Shown here piece after piece: positions 41,791 to 55,200 of a stretch of 64,000 nt of DNA. Origin of the DNA: Augochlora pura (Eukaryota; Arthropoda; Insecta; Hymenoptera; Halictidae); NCBI RefSeq assembly GCF_028453695.1, contig NC_135777.1, positions 1,116,001 through 1,180,000 on the forward strand, written 5' to 3'. Each line of letters begins with the position of its first letter. Position 1 is the first letter of the stretch. A program made the translations under genes and the position numbers. Below the pieces are notes generated by a model that was not told the DNA's origin, ran no database searches, and saw only the letters and a list, made by a program, of their open reading frames with translations.

Positions 41791-42022
41791 TGAAACATTG
41801 CTCAATCGCGATCTCTCCTTTAAACGGTAGCACAAAATATACAATAAAAAATAGTCGGTGTTACGATATGGTTCATAATGATAACAGTTTGCTTCCGAGG
41901 TTTCAAAATTAACTAAAGCTTGTTGCTTCGCGTGCTTGATTTTATTTTCTTGCTTCGTGGTTATTGGAAGAGTGCTATTTTTATATTATTTTATAATATA
42001 AAATAATAACAATGATAATAAT

Positions 42023-42023
42023 G

Positions 42024-42055
<32 letters not shown>
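42023..42055. repeat. (TAA)n microsatellite
   Basis: About eleven TAA triplets, preceded by interrupted copies (AATGATAATAATGATAA) from 42000. Confidence 0.93.
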
Positions 42056-42056
<1 letters not shown>

Positions 42057-42359
42057 GACGGTAATATCTACGGCGCTGTGTAAAGAAAATATATGATAAT
42101 AGTAGAAGGGGGAAGGGAGTGTAGAGAATACGTAGCACAGAGCATAAGAAGAATTACCGAAAAATTTTACACATAGTTTTGAACGTTATTCATAAATTCA
42201 CCGTCTAATTTTCTTATTCTGTACCTCAAATTGATCAGCATCTCCATTTATGAAACACACATCGTGCCTTAAAATTTTATCAACAAATGTAATTTTTTAC
42301 GAAAAAAATGTACATTTCATAAAAACATTATAACGTATTTCTGTAGATCAGCCTGTGAT

Positions 42360-43360
42360 CACCGAGATTGCCGATACGCCACCGATATCACAGAAAATGT
42401 TCCATTGCGGAATATTAAGAAGTAGAATAAACGGGAAGCCGCGAGGCAACACTATCGGTGGCCATAACTTCTCAGATATCATACGAAATAAATCCTCTAC
42501 AGATCTGATCCACGGTGGTTCGTAAACTGAAGGGGGTTGTTCACGGTGATAGAGGGGGAGGGGTGACTAGAGCCCGAGGAGCAGCTCTTTAATGGCCGGA
42601 TCTCGGAAATTGTGCGCACATATATCTGCTGGCAGATTTATGAAAGTGCTTTTCTTCTGAAGTGGGGAAAGCTGCTGCGTCGCCGCGGCTGCTGCTGTTG
42701 CTGCTGCCCCCGGCTTTGGGGTTGCAATGGCGCTAGAGAAAGAGGAAATCTCTCCGTCGTTGGTGCCTGGTGGTGGTTCCAGCAAAGGAGAGGGGAAACG
42801 TACGCTTTACACCCCTCTGGATCTCGAAGCTGCGCCTCTCTCTTGCCTCTGCCACCCCCTTCACCTTGCTCCCTCCCCTTTCCGAAGAGTATCCGACTCT
42901 TTCTTTCTCCTCCTTCGCCCGGTTTCGAGCTTACAGGCCTCTCCTTCTCGCCCCGTTCGCATCTCCCTCCCTCCCTCCCCCTTCCTTCCTTCCTTCCTTC
43001 CTCCATCCCCCAGCCCCCACCCCTCCTCCCCCAGCACCCCTCCCTCGGCCCCCGGACCCGGGCTCTGTCTCGCATCGGTGTAATTTTCCAGTGGGAGATT
43101 TATGCGACATTAAGGTGTGCGTTGTATACCTTACCGCCGCGCAGCGCCGCGCCGCCGCGCCATACCACGCCACGCCGCCTTCCGCCGCGCTGATTTATCG
43201 AAATATTTGCCGAACGATACTGCCGCCGTTATTCTCGCGGGGGTGCGAACGGCCGACTTCTCGGATTATTCGTTCCTGGGGAAATTCATATCAGACCGAG
43301 CACCGCCACCGTCGCTTTTTATCCGCATTAAACCTTTTTTGCTTTGTCAAACTATGGATT
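42360..43360. promoter_or_regulatory. GC-rich island 7 with repeated ATTTATG/TGATTTAT words
   Basis: AGATTTATGA at 42634, AGATTTATGC at 43096 and TGATTTAT at 43191 stand out as AT words inside GC-rich sequence, a pattern typical of homeodomain or Hox/Exd sites. The long overlapping frames here (up to 197 codons on plus and 145 on minus) are driven by CCT-rich and Arg/Gly-rich composition and are not credible genes. Confidence 0.3.
42963..43003. repeat. CT-rich simple repeat (CCCT, then CTTC units)
   Basis: Three CCCT-type units followed by five CTTC-type units in a longer pyrimidine tract. Confidence 0.85.
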
Positions 43361-44039
43361 TAACTGGTTCCGAACGAAATTTCAGTTTCAAATTATTACG
43401 TTCAAACTCTTGTATTATAATAACGAGTCAGACTCGCGGCAAAGCTTCCATGCAAGATCTGCTAAATATAAATGTTATTAATTTTTTCCGCATTTAAATA
43501 AAATTGAATTTTTCTATTATTAAAGTCTAGAAATGGAAGTAAATAAAGGCGATTTTCCGATTTTTATGCAAAATAAAATTTGCCTGTATTAGAAACCATA
43601 ATTATTATAATGGTTATTTGTAACCGAAAACAATTATATATAATATAATTATTTATCGTCATTTATAATAGTTATTACACCCAGAACATTCGAGTTATTT
43701 ACAAGGAGTAATTGTTAACTGCAACGCAAGAGTTCATTTTTTTCTCATTGCATTTGTTTAAATATTCTTTAATATTTAATGACAGCTATCTTTTATGCGA
43801 ATAAGAATCAAATGTGTGTCGATGAGTTTTTTTCTTCAAAATTTTCATGTAATTGTTATTTTCTACCTCTGGTCTGTATCAATTGCAAGAACTAGAAAGC
43901 TTCTTCTATCTTGAATACTTTTAATAAATTAGAAACAACACATTGACATCATTGAATATTTTTAATTTGTTCACTTCTTTGAATTACAATTAATCAATTT
44001 TACTGCAAACTTATGGAAACAACGGTCTAATAATAACAG
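43361..44039. other. AT-rich non-coding DNA
   Basis: Nothing recognised. Confidence 0.5.
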
Positions 44040-44720
44040 CCGTCACCGCTTTTACTATACTCGCGTATAGTCTCGTAAAAAACCGAAGAAGTCACCACGC
44101 CGAAGTGTCCGTACTAAAATAGGGTAGTTGAATCCGCGTTTTTTCCATTCGCCTCCATCGGCCACGATTCACTTTCCCTTCTCTCACTCGATTCGAGGCG
44201 ATGAACGCGGATGAAAATCGCGCTCGAAAGAGAAGAAGAAAGAAAAAACACACGTGGAAATAAAAATGGCAATTGCAGTTTGATTTCCGCTATGATGGTC
44301 GCCCCTCTGTTCGACCTGCTTGGCAGTATTCTCGAATCCGGGTAGATTCTCGTCTGAATGCATCACGGGCCTGAAACGGTGTAAGTATAAAACAAAGCCT
44401 CGAACCCGAACCACCGTTCCAACCCCCCGTGGCTGGTTCTCCGGGCTGCGCACCCTTTAGGGTCGCTCCTTCGCTTGATTTCCCGATGCCGCTTATAAAT
44501 TGATACGCCGGTACAAGCCTGGGGTTCGCATAAACCGCGTTTCCCTTTTTAAACGACCGATATTCCGACGGCGAGAGGGGGCACACGCCGGAATGCCACG
44601 TTTTTAGGGTGCGCTCAATTTCCCTACATTATGAGTTTACTCTGCCGCGGTGGTGCCGTTCGAGGTGAAAAATGAATTTCTCAATTTCAATTGTTGTCCC
44701 TCCACTTACCTGACAAACGA
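44040..44720. promoter_or_regulatory. GC-rich island 8
   Basis: A near-palindrome ACTATACTCGCGTATAGT lies at 44054-44071, and TTATAAATTGAT, a homeodomain-like word, at 44493-44504. A minus-strand CAG|GTAAGTGG donor word at about 44709 has no exon behind it. Open frames on the minus strand are unrecognised. Confidence 0.25.
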
Positions 44721-45229
44721 CCCTAAACAGCAGATCATTATTATCTTCGCTTTAGCCTGATGCATACAAAATTTTTTTAAATATTTCATTCTCGGTAATC
44801 ATCATTGCTTCTTTCGTTATTCATCATTATTGCTTAAATAATTTATGAAAATTGCATTACTCATGAAAAAAAATAAATAAACGCAACATGTTGAAAAAAT
44901 TGGAACAACATGTTTTAATGGAAGAACGTTCGCAAAAATAATACATCGAAGGATTTAGAGAAGGAAATTGCAAATTTTAGTTTAAGAAAGATCGATGATA
45001 TAGAAACAATTTATCCAGGAACAGTTCAAAGATTCCATTAAAGTGATACTTTTTGCCATTGATTTTTTTCGAACAATTCTAATGATAAGTGTGATAAACT
45101 TTTATAATCTGTAAACTATGAACAGTGTCTATTGTAATTATAATTGCATTGAGAGCCTGAAATGTTTGACAGTAAATCAGTCGTACGTCTGTGAAAATGA
45201 CTTCGTTTCGAAAATTATTCGTTTTAGAA

Positions 45230-45660
45230 AATTACTTGCGAGACATTTTGTTTTGCGAAGTGCGTGGGAAGGGGAAGTAATTTACCGTTCTGCAACGATA
45301 AAATCGTATAGGAAATAATTGCGAGAGGTGGGTGGATAGAGAAAGACAAAACGCCGGTTCTTCGGGGACATTAGAAACCAATCGTAGACGGTAAAGATCA
45401 TCCAGTGAGCGCAGAATTTACCGGAGCAGAAGTAACGGCTGGTGTGCTTGTGACAGCAACCCTCTATCCCCTGATTCGAGCCCGGCAACCGCTGCCGCCT
45501 CGCGTTTTCACCGCAACTCACCCTCCCCCAAATGTCTCGGGCGTTTTACTGTACCTGACGTTTGCAATCTTGTTGAACTCTTGGAAAATTATAAGTCCAG
45601 ACGATTCTTGTTTTCAACGCCGGTCTATGGGTTCAGCAGCCGCCTGATCTTCTTTGACGT
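45230..45660. promoter_or_regulatory. GC-rich island 9
   Basis: Short GC-rich block between AT-rich stretches (44721-45229 and 45661-46340, in which nothing was seen). Opposite-strand open frames of 79-80 codons overlap and match nothing. Confidence 0.2.
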
Positions 45661-46339
45661 GCACCTTCGTTTTCGAAGTTCAATCGAAGACGAGTAAATC
45701 GATTATTCACGAACAGATTGCGAAATATATAGATATCCGAATTCCAAATAAAATGATTTATACTGCTGTGGAGTCTGGTTGCAACACGATAATTCTTTGA
45801 ATATAAACTGTAAATTAGCAAACATGATGAAGTTGTCGTCGGTAGATATTGCGTTAATAATAATAGTTGGAACATGATGTAGCTTTTTTTAAAGAATTGC
45901 ACATGAGGTTCTTTCTCTAATTGAAAAGAAGATAATTCATATTCTATTTACACAAAGAATATCATTACACTCGTATATCAGAATATCGAAAGTTTGAGCA
46001 AATTCCATTTCAATTATTAACAACCTTTCTAAGTCAGAATTATGTCTATCAAATGTGGTATGCTTGCTTGATACATATTCTCTAACCAGGGGAAATAATT
46101 ACATAAAAGCTCACTGAAAACAAGTAATTATTGAGAGCATTCAAAACAATATTTTTAATATAAATGTATATTATACATTAATATTCTTAGTGTACAAAAT
46201 GAAATAGTTTTAGAAATCTTGCAACGCGTACTCATTGCTTTTTCACGTTAAAATAGATTGTTAATGCAAATCGCGTTAAAGACATCACGTTAAAGAATTG
46301 CTTTTTTCATCGAACAATATATCAATAAAAAAAAGGCTG

Positions 46340-47200
46340 CTGTTACGTTCTCTGTCGGTGTCAATTTTGCCCGGAGTGGGTTTTGAATGACGAATATGAA
46401 TGTAACAGGGATGGAATGTCATTGGCTTGTCGGTTTATCGGATGGAACCAACCCATAGCGTTGAAATATCATATCTATTCGATGATACGCCCTCGTGGTA
46501 TGCTCCACCCCGAGGGACAATAATTTCAGAGCAGTAGGGGTTGGTCACGCGCGCCATTGCTGAATGAAAAAAAGAAAAACCACTGTTACGTCTAACCGGT
46601 TTTTATTTTTCCAAAATAACAATTGTATTGTTGCCCGATTGTTCAAACTTTAAAAATCTATAAATTTCATTGTTTTAGCATAAAAATGGTTGAAATCGTT
46701 TCAATGTTTCTAATATTTTTTTCTATTAATATATTTCAATATTATCTAACTCTGGCGCATATTCGTTGCAATATTGTGCCCCTTTTTCTTTAAATACCGG
46801 AAAAATTCATTTAGCTTGCAGTGGAATGTAACTTGCACCTAGCAGACTAAAATTATATTTTAATAGAGCTAATTTGAAGATACAGACACGATCTGTAAGA
46901 TTAATTTTTGCGGTCTAGTATCTTTACAGTGGCACGTATTCCGAACAGATATCTTCACATAGGAATTGAGTAGATAATGGAGTGCGATAAAAAAAAAAAC
47001 AAGCGCATCCTGATTGGACGAAGGGCAGAGGGCGAGCAAAATCCTGACGTCACTAAGGAGAAATCTTTGGAAGTCTTGGAGGCCGCTAGGAATGCCAACC
47101 CTCCAGCCTCATTAACATCTTGCGTTTCCATCAACCCTCAACCCTTTCCACCCTTTGGTTTAAGGAGGCTGTCTTCATTCGTAGCGACTCCCTTCATAAC
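46340..47200. promoter_or_regulatory. Promoter-like island 10 with CRE and inverted CCAAT
   Basis: A full CRE palindrome TGACGTCA is at 47045-47052 and an inverted CCAAT word (GATTGG) at 47012-47017, in a GC-rich stretch that follows an A-run. A plus-strand open frame from 46977 (126 codons) runs through it but matches nothing. The left part (46360-46560) is also GC-rich. Confidence 0.3.
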
Positions 47201-48799
47201 CCACCAAAAATTATGCTCCTTTTTCGATTTCACAAAATCATTTCGAAACAACGATCTCGATGAAATTCCGATGTGTGAAATTATTTGCAACTTAAACTTT
47301 TTAAATAGCCTAATTTGTTACTTTCCCTCGTCTCTTTATATTCTGAAAATCAAGTAACAATGACTAATCAATAACATTGGAATAATGGTGATCCTAGATA
47401 ATATTGTAAAAAGCTTATTTGGAAAGATTAAGAATTAATTTTCATATTTGTCAAGTTTAATTATATTTATTTTGGAGATAATTAAATAGGTATCTATTCA
47501 TAATTTTCTTCTATTTATTTTACTATTTGATTTAACTAATATTTTCATTTATAATCTCACATTTCAAACGAATACTCTACATGATAGTACAATTATAGAA
47601 GAATCAAGGAAATAATTTGATGACACATAAACACAGAAAAATGAATTAATTTTCACCTGAGAACCGTATGAAGTCTGACATAAGTATACGTATGTATTTT
47701 CAATCGCTTATGGTTTTTACATTCGTGTATTATTTTTTCCTGGAATGAATATGGACGACTTCAAAATGCCATCACTATACTGCAGATCTTTGTGCAAAAT
47801 AAAAATTGTCCATATTACTTGCAACAAACATAAGTTCGATGAAAATGTCTTTCCCCTTTGAACAATTGCGACAAGTCGAAAATAATGTAACAATATTCAG
47901 AAACTCTTCTAACATACTTACAGTTTTGTATTTATCCTATCGATTTTTGCCAGAGATCCATCAAATTCGCGGGTCTCCTCAAAACACTGTGATTTGATGG
48001 GAATGCTTGTAAATAAGAATAATGAGTTCAATCTCCGCGTAGTCCATCAGACGTGACCGAATTCTTAAAGAAACTCGAGGGTTTTATAATACATGGGGAA
48101 TCGTGCCTTCGATGTTCAAAGACCCCGACTTCAATATTCAAAGATGGGACTTCAATATTCAAATTGACGGAAGCTTGCGAATGGGGCGCGTCCGGGGACA
48201 CAAAGTCGGAATATGCGGAGAAGACATTACGGTGACAGATTGTCACTTTGCTACGAAATCGAGAGAATTCATTTGTTATCCCAAACTTCTCAAATAATCT
48301 CGTTGTTTTAAACTTCGTCTACCCAGTTTGGATGTCCAAAGTTTCGGTAAAGTTATTGGCAGAGGAGCTTAATGCTAATTTCTTTATATTTTTTAAAAAA
48401 ATATTTCCTACTGAAAAATTATTAAGATAATTTTATATTTACAGTTTTACAGTAGTTTAAACGTGTTTATAGTTCAAGCATTAGGTATGTAGAATATAAT
48501 GTTAAACTATAACTACAATATAGAACTTCTTCTTGCCAATTAACATTGTAATATAATAGTTAGACTGCTGGTCTATATGCAAAATAAAAATTTGTTGTTA
48601 AAGATGCAAAAGAAGATTTGCTTATTTCTTCTAATAAATTGAAAACAATATAAAAATTTTCTTCAGGCCTTATCCTGTCCATAGAGCCCTAAGGGTTAAA
48701 CATCTTTCAAAAACAGATGCGAAACTTTTATTATTCATTTGAGAGTCCGACATTTTATGCGAACCAACCTAATGGTGAAATATGGAAAATATTGTTTTA
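47201..48799. other. AT-rich non-coding DNA with one short tandem repeat
   Basis: Apart from the repeat at 48111-48170 nothing was recognised. Confidence 0.5.
48111..48170. repeat. Short tandem repeat of TTCAATATTCAAA-type units
   Basis: Three units of about 18-20 bases: GATGTTCAAAGACCCC, then GACTTCAATATTCAAA twice. Open frames on both strands cross it. Confidence 0.7.
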
Positions 48800-49700
48800 C
48801 CACTACGAGGAAGGAACGTATGGTGATATTCGCGAACATTGCAAAGAAGGAAAAGTAAGTGCCGGTGTCGAAGGGTAAGTCCGCGTAATTCAACTGTTTT
48901 GCGTATCCGTTGACCGAGCGCACACAAAGTGAAGTGCGCCCGGTCGTTCCGAGGGGTGGTGGCAGGGTGGAATCAAGTCGAGTACCATGTTGGAACCAGG
49001 CTCGGGCTGTTTACTTTGGGGAAATCTTACTAAAGAATGGCACGGAAAAGTGCCGGGCAAGAAAACCGGCTCGCATCTCATAACAGGGTTGTTTCTATCG
49101 CTTTTTCATTCTCTTTTTTTCCAGGACCGACGGAGAACCGAGGGAGAGAGAGCCGAGAGGAGGGTGGTAATTATGCTACCGCTGTCCCCGGATAATATAA
49201 AGTGTCCCCTCAAACCGTTCCTTCCTTGTAATCTTGCATAATTTATTTCCCACTATTGTTCCCTCTTCGTTGAATTTTTCTACCGCTGCCAGGGGGGGAA
49301 CGAAGCTTAATTCGTCAAAGAAAATTTACAGTCAGGAATTTGCTTCCGCTCCTGGCTTACGGTGCCCCGCTTTTGTTTCCATCGCAAACTATAGTTCTTA
49401 TTTCGCGTAGATTACGCCGGCTAATTGCAATTAAAGGCTCCCTGCAGTTTGGATGGAATTTTCATGGCTGCGCGAGCTGTATTTATTCCTTCATGATTCC
49501 TCAGATTCGGAAAATTTCTAGCGCGAATGCTGACTGGCGAACGATCATTGTGGTTATTGGCAAAATGACGGTGACGAGATTCAGTAGCGTTCGAGGAAGT
49601 ATAAGATCTCAAATTTTTGCGATAACAAATTGCATTTGACGCTACTAAAGCGGCAGCATAAGATGTGTAGAAACTTTTCTTTTACGAGGATGTCCGGGTA
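48800..49700. promoter_or_regulatory. GC-rich island 11 with homeodomain-like words
   Basis: CTAATTGCAATTAAAGG at 49421-49437 joins two ATTA-type cores back to back. GTAATTATGC lies near 49167. Two donor-like words, AAA|GTAAGT near 48853 and AGG|GTAAGT near 48875, sit 22 bases apart with no coding exon behind them. Confidence 0.3.
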
Positions 49701-49937
49701 CCCAGCAACTGAACAAACTTTATATTTATGTATAACAAACTTTATCGTTCGATTTCAGTACTTTTTTTAAACAAAATTGGAGATTCAAAACAGATATCGT
49801 TGGAAATTGTGCCAAATATCGACGATCTAGTCAGATATTGAAATGTTTTATCGGAAATAAAAATGGTTTTGAAGAGAGTGTGCAGAAAGTTACAGCAGAA
49901 CCTGGTTATTTTCATAAGGATTGAAGGAGTGCGAATA

Positions 49938-50083
49938 CAGTCAGTCCCATAAGTATTCGTACCCTCATTGCTTATAAGAGAAATTTGTTGAAATCAAGGG
50001 ACGCGTGTGACATTTTGCAACAAACTTTTTACCCTCATTTCTTATAAAAGAAATGAGGGTACGAATACTTAAGGGACTGACTG
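49938..50083. mobile_element. 146-bp fold-back derivative (MITE) of a Tc1-like family
   Basis: The ends CAGTCAGTCCCATAAG and its reverse complement CTTAAGGGACTGACTG abut TA on both sides. The first 80 bases match the left end of the 931-bp Tc1-like element at 54270, including GTACCCTCATTG and TTGAAATCAAGGGA. The right 45 bases are an inverted copy of the left end. No coding sequence remains. Confidence 0.9.
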
Positions 50084-50089
50084 TACACT

Positions 50090-50770
50090 TATAGACGCGT
50101 GTCTATATCCGAAAAGTTACCGATACATTCCGTTAGAAGATTTTCGATCTAAAACCCGCATCGGGATCGCGAGGAAAAATCGAAAATCAACGAAATAAAC
50201 GGGCGAACGTGGAACTGCGAGAATTCACACAGGCTCTCCCGAAATTTGTCTTCCAGTTTCGAGTAGCCCATCCTGACGATCAGCGGGATCCATGCCTGAA
50301 AAACGTTGGCCGGTTTATACAGAGCAGTAGAGCAGACAATGCACACGAAGCAGGCGACTGGTCGCTATCCGCCTATTTGATGTTAGTACAACAGCGGCGC
50401 CGTGTTTGCGTTGAGGCCCATATTGATTGCCACCCCTGTCGCTACCCCTTGCCACTGCTATAGCACCGTACCCTCTACCCCCTTGCTCCTCCACCTCCGC
50501 CCTCTGCCACCCCCGCCATCCTGACTGTGCACCATAGACAGGTAGTACGTTCTACGTATACGCTTTCGAGGACTGTGCATGGTTTGGTCGGCAGGTATAC
50601 CAGCAACTAGTTACTACTACGTCACCCGGCGATATTAACAGCGACAGCATCGTTGTCAGCCGCAGTACTGCAGCCTGGGATTAACATAAAGGCAACGATA
50701 CCGTCTGTCTCTCGCATGGGCCTGGACCGTGGTCTCATCAGCGACCTTAATCGAAGTTCGATGAAAAATT
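50090..50770. promoter_or_regulatory. GC-rich island 12
   Basis: GC-rich with a C-rich tract at about 50440-50520. Short open frames match nothing. A smaller GC-richer patch follows at 51050-51360. Confidence 0.2.
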
Positions 50771-52239
50771 TTTATTAATTTTCCTGGATACCTGCAACGA
50801 TGCTCGCGCGAACAACAAGCGGTATTCGAAATGTCGGAGTTATGTGCTTTAATTTTTCATGTGCAATACTTGCGTTGCAGCATGAAAGCGCAGGATCTTC
50901 GCAGAATTATTGAAAAAGTATTCAAATATTCAATTCTGAATATTTTTGAAAACTAGACTACAATTATATGACTTGTTATATAATATTTTACCTAAGTAAA
51001 ATGTTTAGAAATTTTACTTTCGACAATTCTTCAAAACGACAAGGCAAGCAACTTTATTTTTGACTTCAGTAGCACACAAAATTTTGCGCATAAATCTCCT
51101 GATCTGTATAAACGTTTTTACTTAAGTCTTGAACCTTCTTGCCAGTACGTCCTGCCAGTTTCTTGCGTCGAACGAGCGGGAAAGAGGGCCAACTGAAGTC
51201 AGAGTCCGAGGCAATTGATTCCTTAACGAGTTCGCTCCCATGGCGGCCATAAGCGATCGACCGTGCCGGCATCAATTTTGATGCTTTGTCGTATTATTGG
51301 CTTGTTTTGTATCGAATCTCGTTTTGCATGTCCTGCGATACGATCGACTACGGGAACGACTATTTATTTCCTTCCGAATCGAGTTGAATCGAAAGAAATG
51401 CGCATTTAATGCAAGTATTACATATTTAGGAGACAGCTTTTATAAAGTAAAAGTCTTTAATAAGCATTAATAAAGTACAATTTTGTCCGGAGATTTATTT
51501 TGTAATGTCTTGATACCAGAATGTTATAAAAATAAATGTTCGGATAAGGGAGTCTCCGCTGTAATCTGTTTCGAAGATGATATAGAATTTGATTGCAACG
51601 TAAACGTCTGATCAGTTGATATATTAATTTGATCGAACACTCTATCTATTTAGGAGGTCGTTGTTATAAATTAAGTAAAAGAGTGCACTGTGTCGAATTA
51701 ACGACTCTTTCACTATTTATACTCCTCAATGCTTTCAGCATTTTTGGTAACCATCGACAACTCCAACTTTTAAATTGAAGCTGTCGCGGTTGGCTTTATA
51801 GATTCTTTGCCATTTTTCTCATTAATTTGACTGTCTGCCATAAACAAAAATAGTATTACTATTATCAAGATGGTGACGACATAAATATGTAAACAGCGAT
51901 GCCAATGGAGTTCAAAGGGTCAACGCTAGGAATAAATATAAGAATGCGCAGAAGAATATTTAGTTTCATGCACAAGAAAATATGGCGTGCAATATTTACG
52001 ACTGTTTCCTATTTTTTAATAATTTTATTTGGGAATATAATTAATGCAGATCTTTCAGAATTATCTGTGAAAAACCTGTTAATAATTGATTTTTCACTTA
52101 ATCTCCAAATGATATTGTATATAACCAACAAAATAAGAAAAGAAAGAATATTGAAAATGAACAAGTTATGACTTTTTCAAACCCTTCAATTTTTCATTGG
52201 ACACTGTACACTGAAACAGTCTTAACTGTCTGAAATATT
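50771..52239. other. Mostly AT-rich non-coding DNA
   Basis: A 90-codon plus-strand open frame at 51899-52171 (basic and hydrophobic, AT-rich) matches nothing and has no visible context. Nothing else seen. Confidence 0.45.
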
Positions 52240-53000
52240 TGCAGTTACTGGGAAAATTCGTTCACTACAAATCGGCGTCTCAATTTTTCCGGAGGCAAAC
52301 GAACATTCAATTTTCTAAAACACGAGGATGTTGCAGAAATAAATTGACGGTACGTTTGCCGGCCGACATCTTGAACGCCCGGCAGCGGCTACAAAACAAA
52401 CTTGTCAGGTTGCAAACATGAGAAAGGGTCGGCATTCGGGACACGCGCTCCACGCTAGTATCTTTTAATTATTTAGCTAAACGGCCGCGCGTTACGTTAG
52501 TTATAAATGCACACTCCTCTACATGCCCCAGCAAGCTTTATGGTCCTAAAGCAGCTAAGTTGGAAGCAGCCGCGCCTGTCGTATAAACTGTAAAGGGATT
52601 TAACTTTCCTTTCACGGCGGGGGCCCTGTTAACCGGGTCGGCATTTCCCTCTGTCCCTCCCGGGAAAATTCTGGACAACCAGCCCTCTATCGCGCTAATC
52701 CTCCGTGTCGGGTCGCCTGTTGTTTTCCCCGGTTTCATATCCCATTAGCGACATCGTTTCCGTTGTCGAAAACGCCCGAAAGAAGTTAGCCGCCGACGCT
52801 TTCCGCAGCAAGGACACCTGTACCAGTCTGATCACCGTCTGCTTTCTGTCGGTCGCATTTCTTAAAATGCAGACTGGATGCAAAAATCAACGCGAGTATT
52901 GCATTGCGTTTGCAAACATGATTTTTATATCCATGAGATTTAATAAACAGGTGAGAATCGATTGCTGGATCGACAGCATTAGTTTTTTTATTAGTTGACC
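52240..53000. promoter_or_regulatory. GC-rich island 13
   Basis: The homeodomain-like word TTTTAATTATTTAGC lies at 52463-52477, flanked by GC-rich DNA. Opposite-strand open frames between 52538 and 53043 overlap and are unrecognised. AT-rich DNA from 53001 to 53560 holds GCGCTA repeated three times near 53440-53485. Confidence 0.25.
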
Positions 53001-53579
53001 TCGAGGTCATGTTGAATAAACCTTCCTTGATAATAAAGGGCAAAACTTACGAAAAGTTGTAAATTGTATTAGAATTATTCTACTCATAACTTAATAATTT
53101 CAATACTATCGTATCGAGTTGAAACATGCTGTGAAAACTGTACTTACCTACGCTGAAAAGTTGACCAGTCTATGGAATATAGATTCACGAAGAAACTTTC
53201 GTTTTAGCTGATGTGGTGAATTAAGTTTGTGCCCCATCATGTTTTCCACAAAACAATCGACAAAAACTGAAATTTGCACGAAGATTTACAGATTAATAAT
53301 TCATTGCATTCGAAGCTGTTTGAATTTCGAGGCTAAGACGTTTCTCTCAATCTACAGTATTTAAATTTGATATGATTCATTGCTTTATACAACATAACGT
53401 TTGTTTCAAATGAAATAAAATTTTGCAACGTAGAAAATGCGCTAGAACATGATATAGCGCTATAAGTTATAATTTGGCGCTACAAGTTTGAAATATTAAA
53501 AAATAAGAAACACGATAGCTGTCATTCTGGTCGACACGTTAGGTTTAATGTCAAGCAGAATATTCGGAATAATGTTCAG

Positions 53580-53684
53580 GTGTCGTCCTGGGTCTCGTCA
53601 AAAAATGGACGGCCGGCGAGACGGTCGTCGAGGACGGTATTATCGAGACGGAGATTGTTAAATCAGACGCGTGGCCTCAACAGG
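53580..53684 (+). other. Candidate internal exon
   Basis: A 105-base stretch lies between TTCAG (weak acceptor, poor pyrimidine tract) and CAGG|GTAAGT (strong donor). Starting at its third base it reads VVLGLVKKWTAGETVVEDG, then IIETEIVKSDAWPQQ, a well-mixed peptide unlike the low-complexity frames around it. A second frame is also open. I do not recognise the peptide, and no partner exon was found, so chance remains possible. Confidence 0.25.
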
Positions 53685-54130
53685 GTAAGTTGAACGACCG
53701 AAAATGCCTCCGGTTTCTCATCGCCGTTCCCCATCGAGCCCTAATAAGGGAGTTCTAACGAAGCGGATACCATAAGGCCAGCGATTTGGGAAATGGTAAC
53801 CCGGCCGGCCGGCCGGTGTCCCCTCTTGCGACTGCGAAGAAAATGATGCGTGGGTGACAAATCAGTCGATTGAGCCGCGATACCCTCAGCCGGACCGGGC
53901 AGCGGTTCAGGCTCGAAGGGGTGGCGGGGCTGGATGGGTAGCATCGGATTCTATCTTCACGTATTGATCAACGCCTCGCCACCCTCTACAGGGTGAAGCC
54001 CCGATCGCCACCCCCGCAGCTGCCGGCCGCAGCTACGGCCACTGGACCGACCGCCGGACTTGCTTGCGCGTGTGCGTGACCATATAAACGCGCCTCATCT
54101 CCGTCGTTTCTCCGTGTGACCAAGCCCACA
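53685..54130. promoter_or_regulatory. GC-rich island 14 with a TATA-like word
   Basis: TATAAA at 54083-54088 (CCATATAAACGCGCC) is followed about 30 bases on by TCCGTCGTTTC, and then by a CT-rich tract that would read as GAGA sites on the other strand. A CCGGCCGGCCGGCCGG run lies at 53801-53816. This is a reasonable core-promoter candidate, though no gene downstream is visible. Confidence 0.3.
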
Positions 54131-54197
54131 CATTGCCAATCTTCTCTCTTTTCCTCTTCGCCTCGTCTCAATCTTTCTCTTTCTTTCCCTTTGTCAT

Positions 54198-54267
54198 TCT
54201 CTCTCTCTCTCTCTCTTTCTTTCTCTCTATCCATACATCCATATATCCATATATCCATCTATCCATC
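54198..54267. repeat. (CT)n and (ATCC/ATAT)n microsatellite, left part
   Basis: CT repeats with TTTC interruptions pass into ATCC/ATAT tetranucleotides up to the left end of the Tc1-like element. The tetranucleotide tract resumes after the element at 55201-55250 (TATC/TGTC units), so the element appears to have landed inside the microsatellite. Confidence 0.85.
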
Positions 54268-54269
54268 TA

Positions 54270-55200
54270 CAGTCAGTCTCATAAGTATTCGTACCCTCAT
54301 TGTTTATAAGAGAAATCTGTTGAAATCAAGGGATGCATGTAAAATTTTGCAATAAACTTTCTATTATCTTATTTAATATTTTTGGATGTGACGGAAGAGG
54401 GAAGGTTTGGAGGAAGCCTAATGCAAAACTAGAATTAATAAATGTAGAACCAACTGTAATGCACGGCGGAGGCTCCGTGATGGTGTGGGGTTGTATGACG
54501 GCATCCGGAGTGGGCAAACTTGTCTCTATCGATGGAATTTTGGATAAGATAAAGTATAAAAATATACTCGAAGAAAATCTGCACTCAAGTGCGATTAAGC
54601 TTGGTCTGGAAGATGACTACTATTTTTAACGCGACAACGACCCGAAGCATACTGCTCAGATTGTGCATGAGTGAATACTTTACCACGTTCCCCATTTTTT
54701 ACATACGCCTCCTCAGAGTCCAGATACAAATTCTATAGAAAATTTATGGGCGGAAATAGATAAAAGACTTGCACGAGCATGAAATTTTCAATAAAAAATG
54801 CTAACAAACAAAATGTTGGAAGTTTGAAATAGTATTGAACCGAATATCACATTGAAACTGGTAGAAAGTATGCGAAATCGATTAAACGATATAATAAGGC
54901 ATAAAGATGGATCCACTAAATATTAGAAGATTAATATAAAGTAAAAAAGCTACTTTAATATGCGATTTTTTGACAAAATCTACACTGGTACGAATACTTT
55001 TGTTATTACATACTACGAGGAGTAAAATCAATATATTTTTGTTATTGGTTAATCAATTTTGTTATAATTTGGTGTAAGTAAACTTTATACATGTGTTCAT
55101 TCATAATAATAATTTTTTCGCAAAATCTTACATGCGTCCCTTGATTTCAACAAATTTCTCTCATAAGCAATGACTGTACGAATACTTATGGGATTGACTG
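54270..55200 (+). mobile_element. Tc1-like transposon, internally deleted (931 bp)
   Basis: Terminal inverted repeats of about 85 bases start CAGTCAGTCTCATAAG on the left and CAGTCAATCCCATAAG on the right (reverse complement). TA sits directly outside both ends, the usual target for this superfamily. The ends share GTACGAATAC/GTATTCGTAC and TTGAAATCAAGGGA. The transposase inside is truncated and broken. Full-length relatives of this type are usually about 1.5-1.7 kb. Confidence 0.95.
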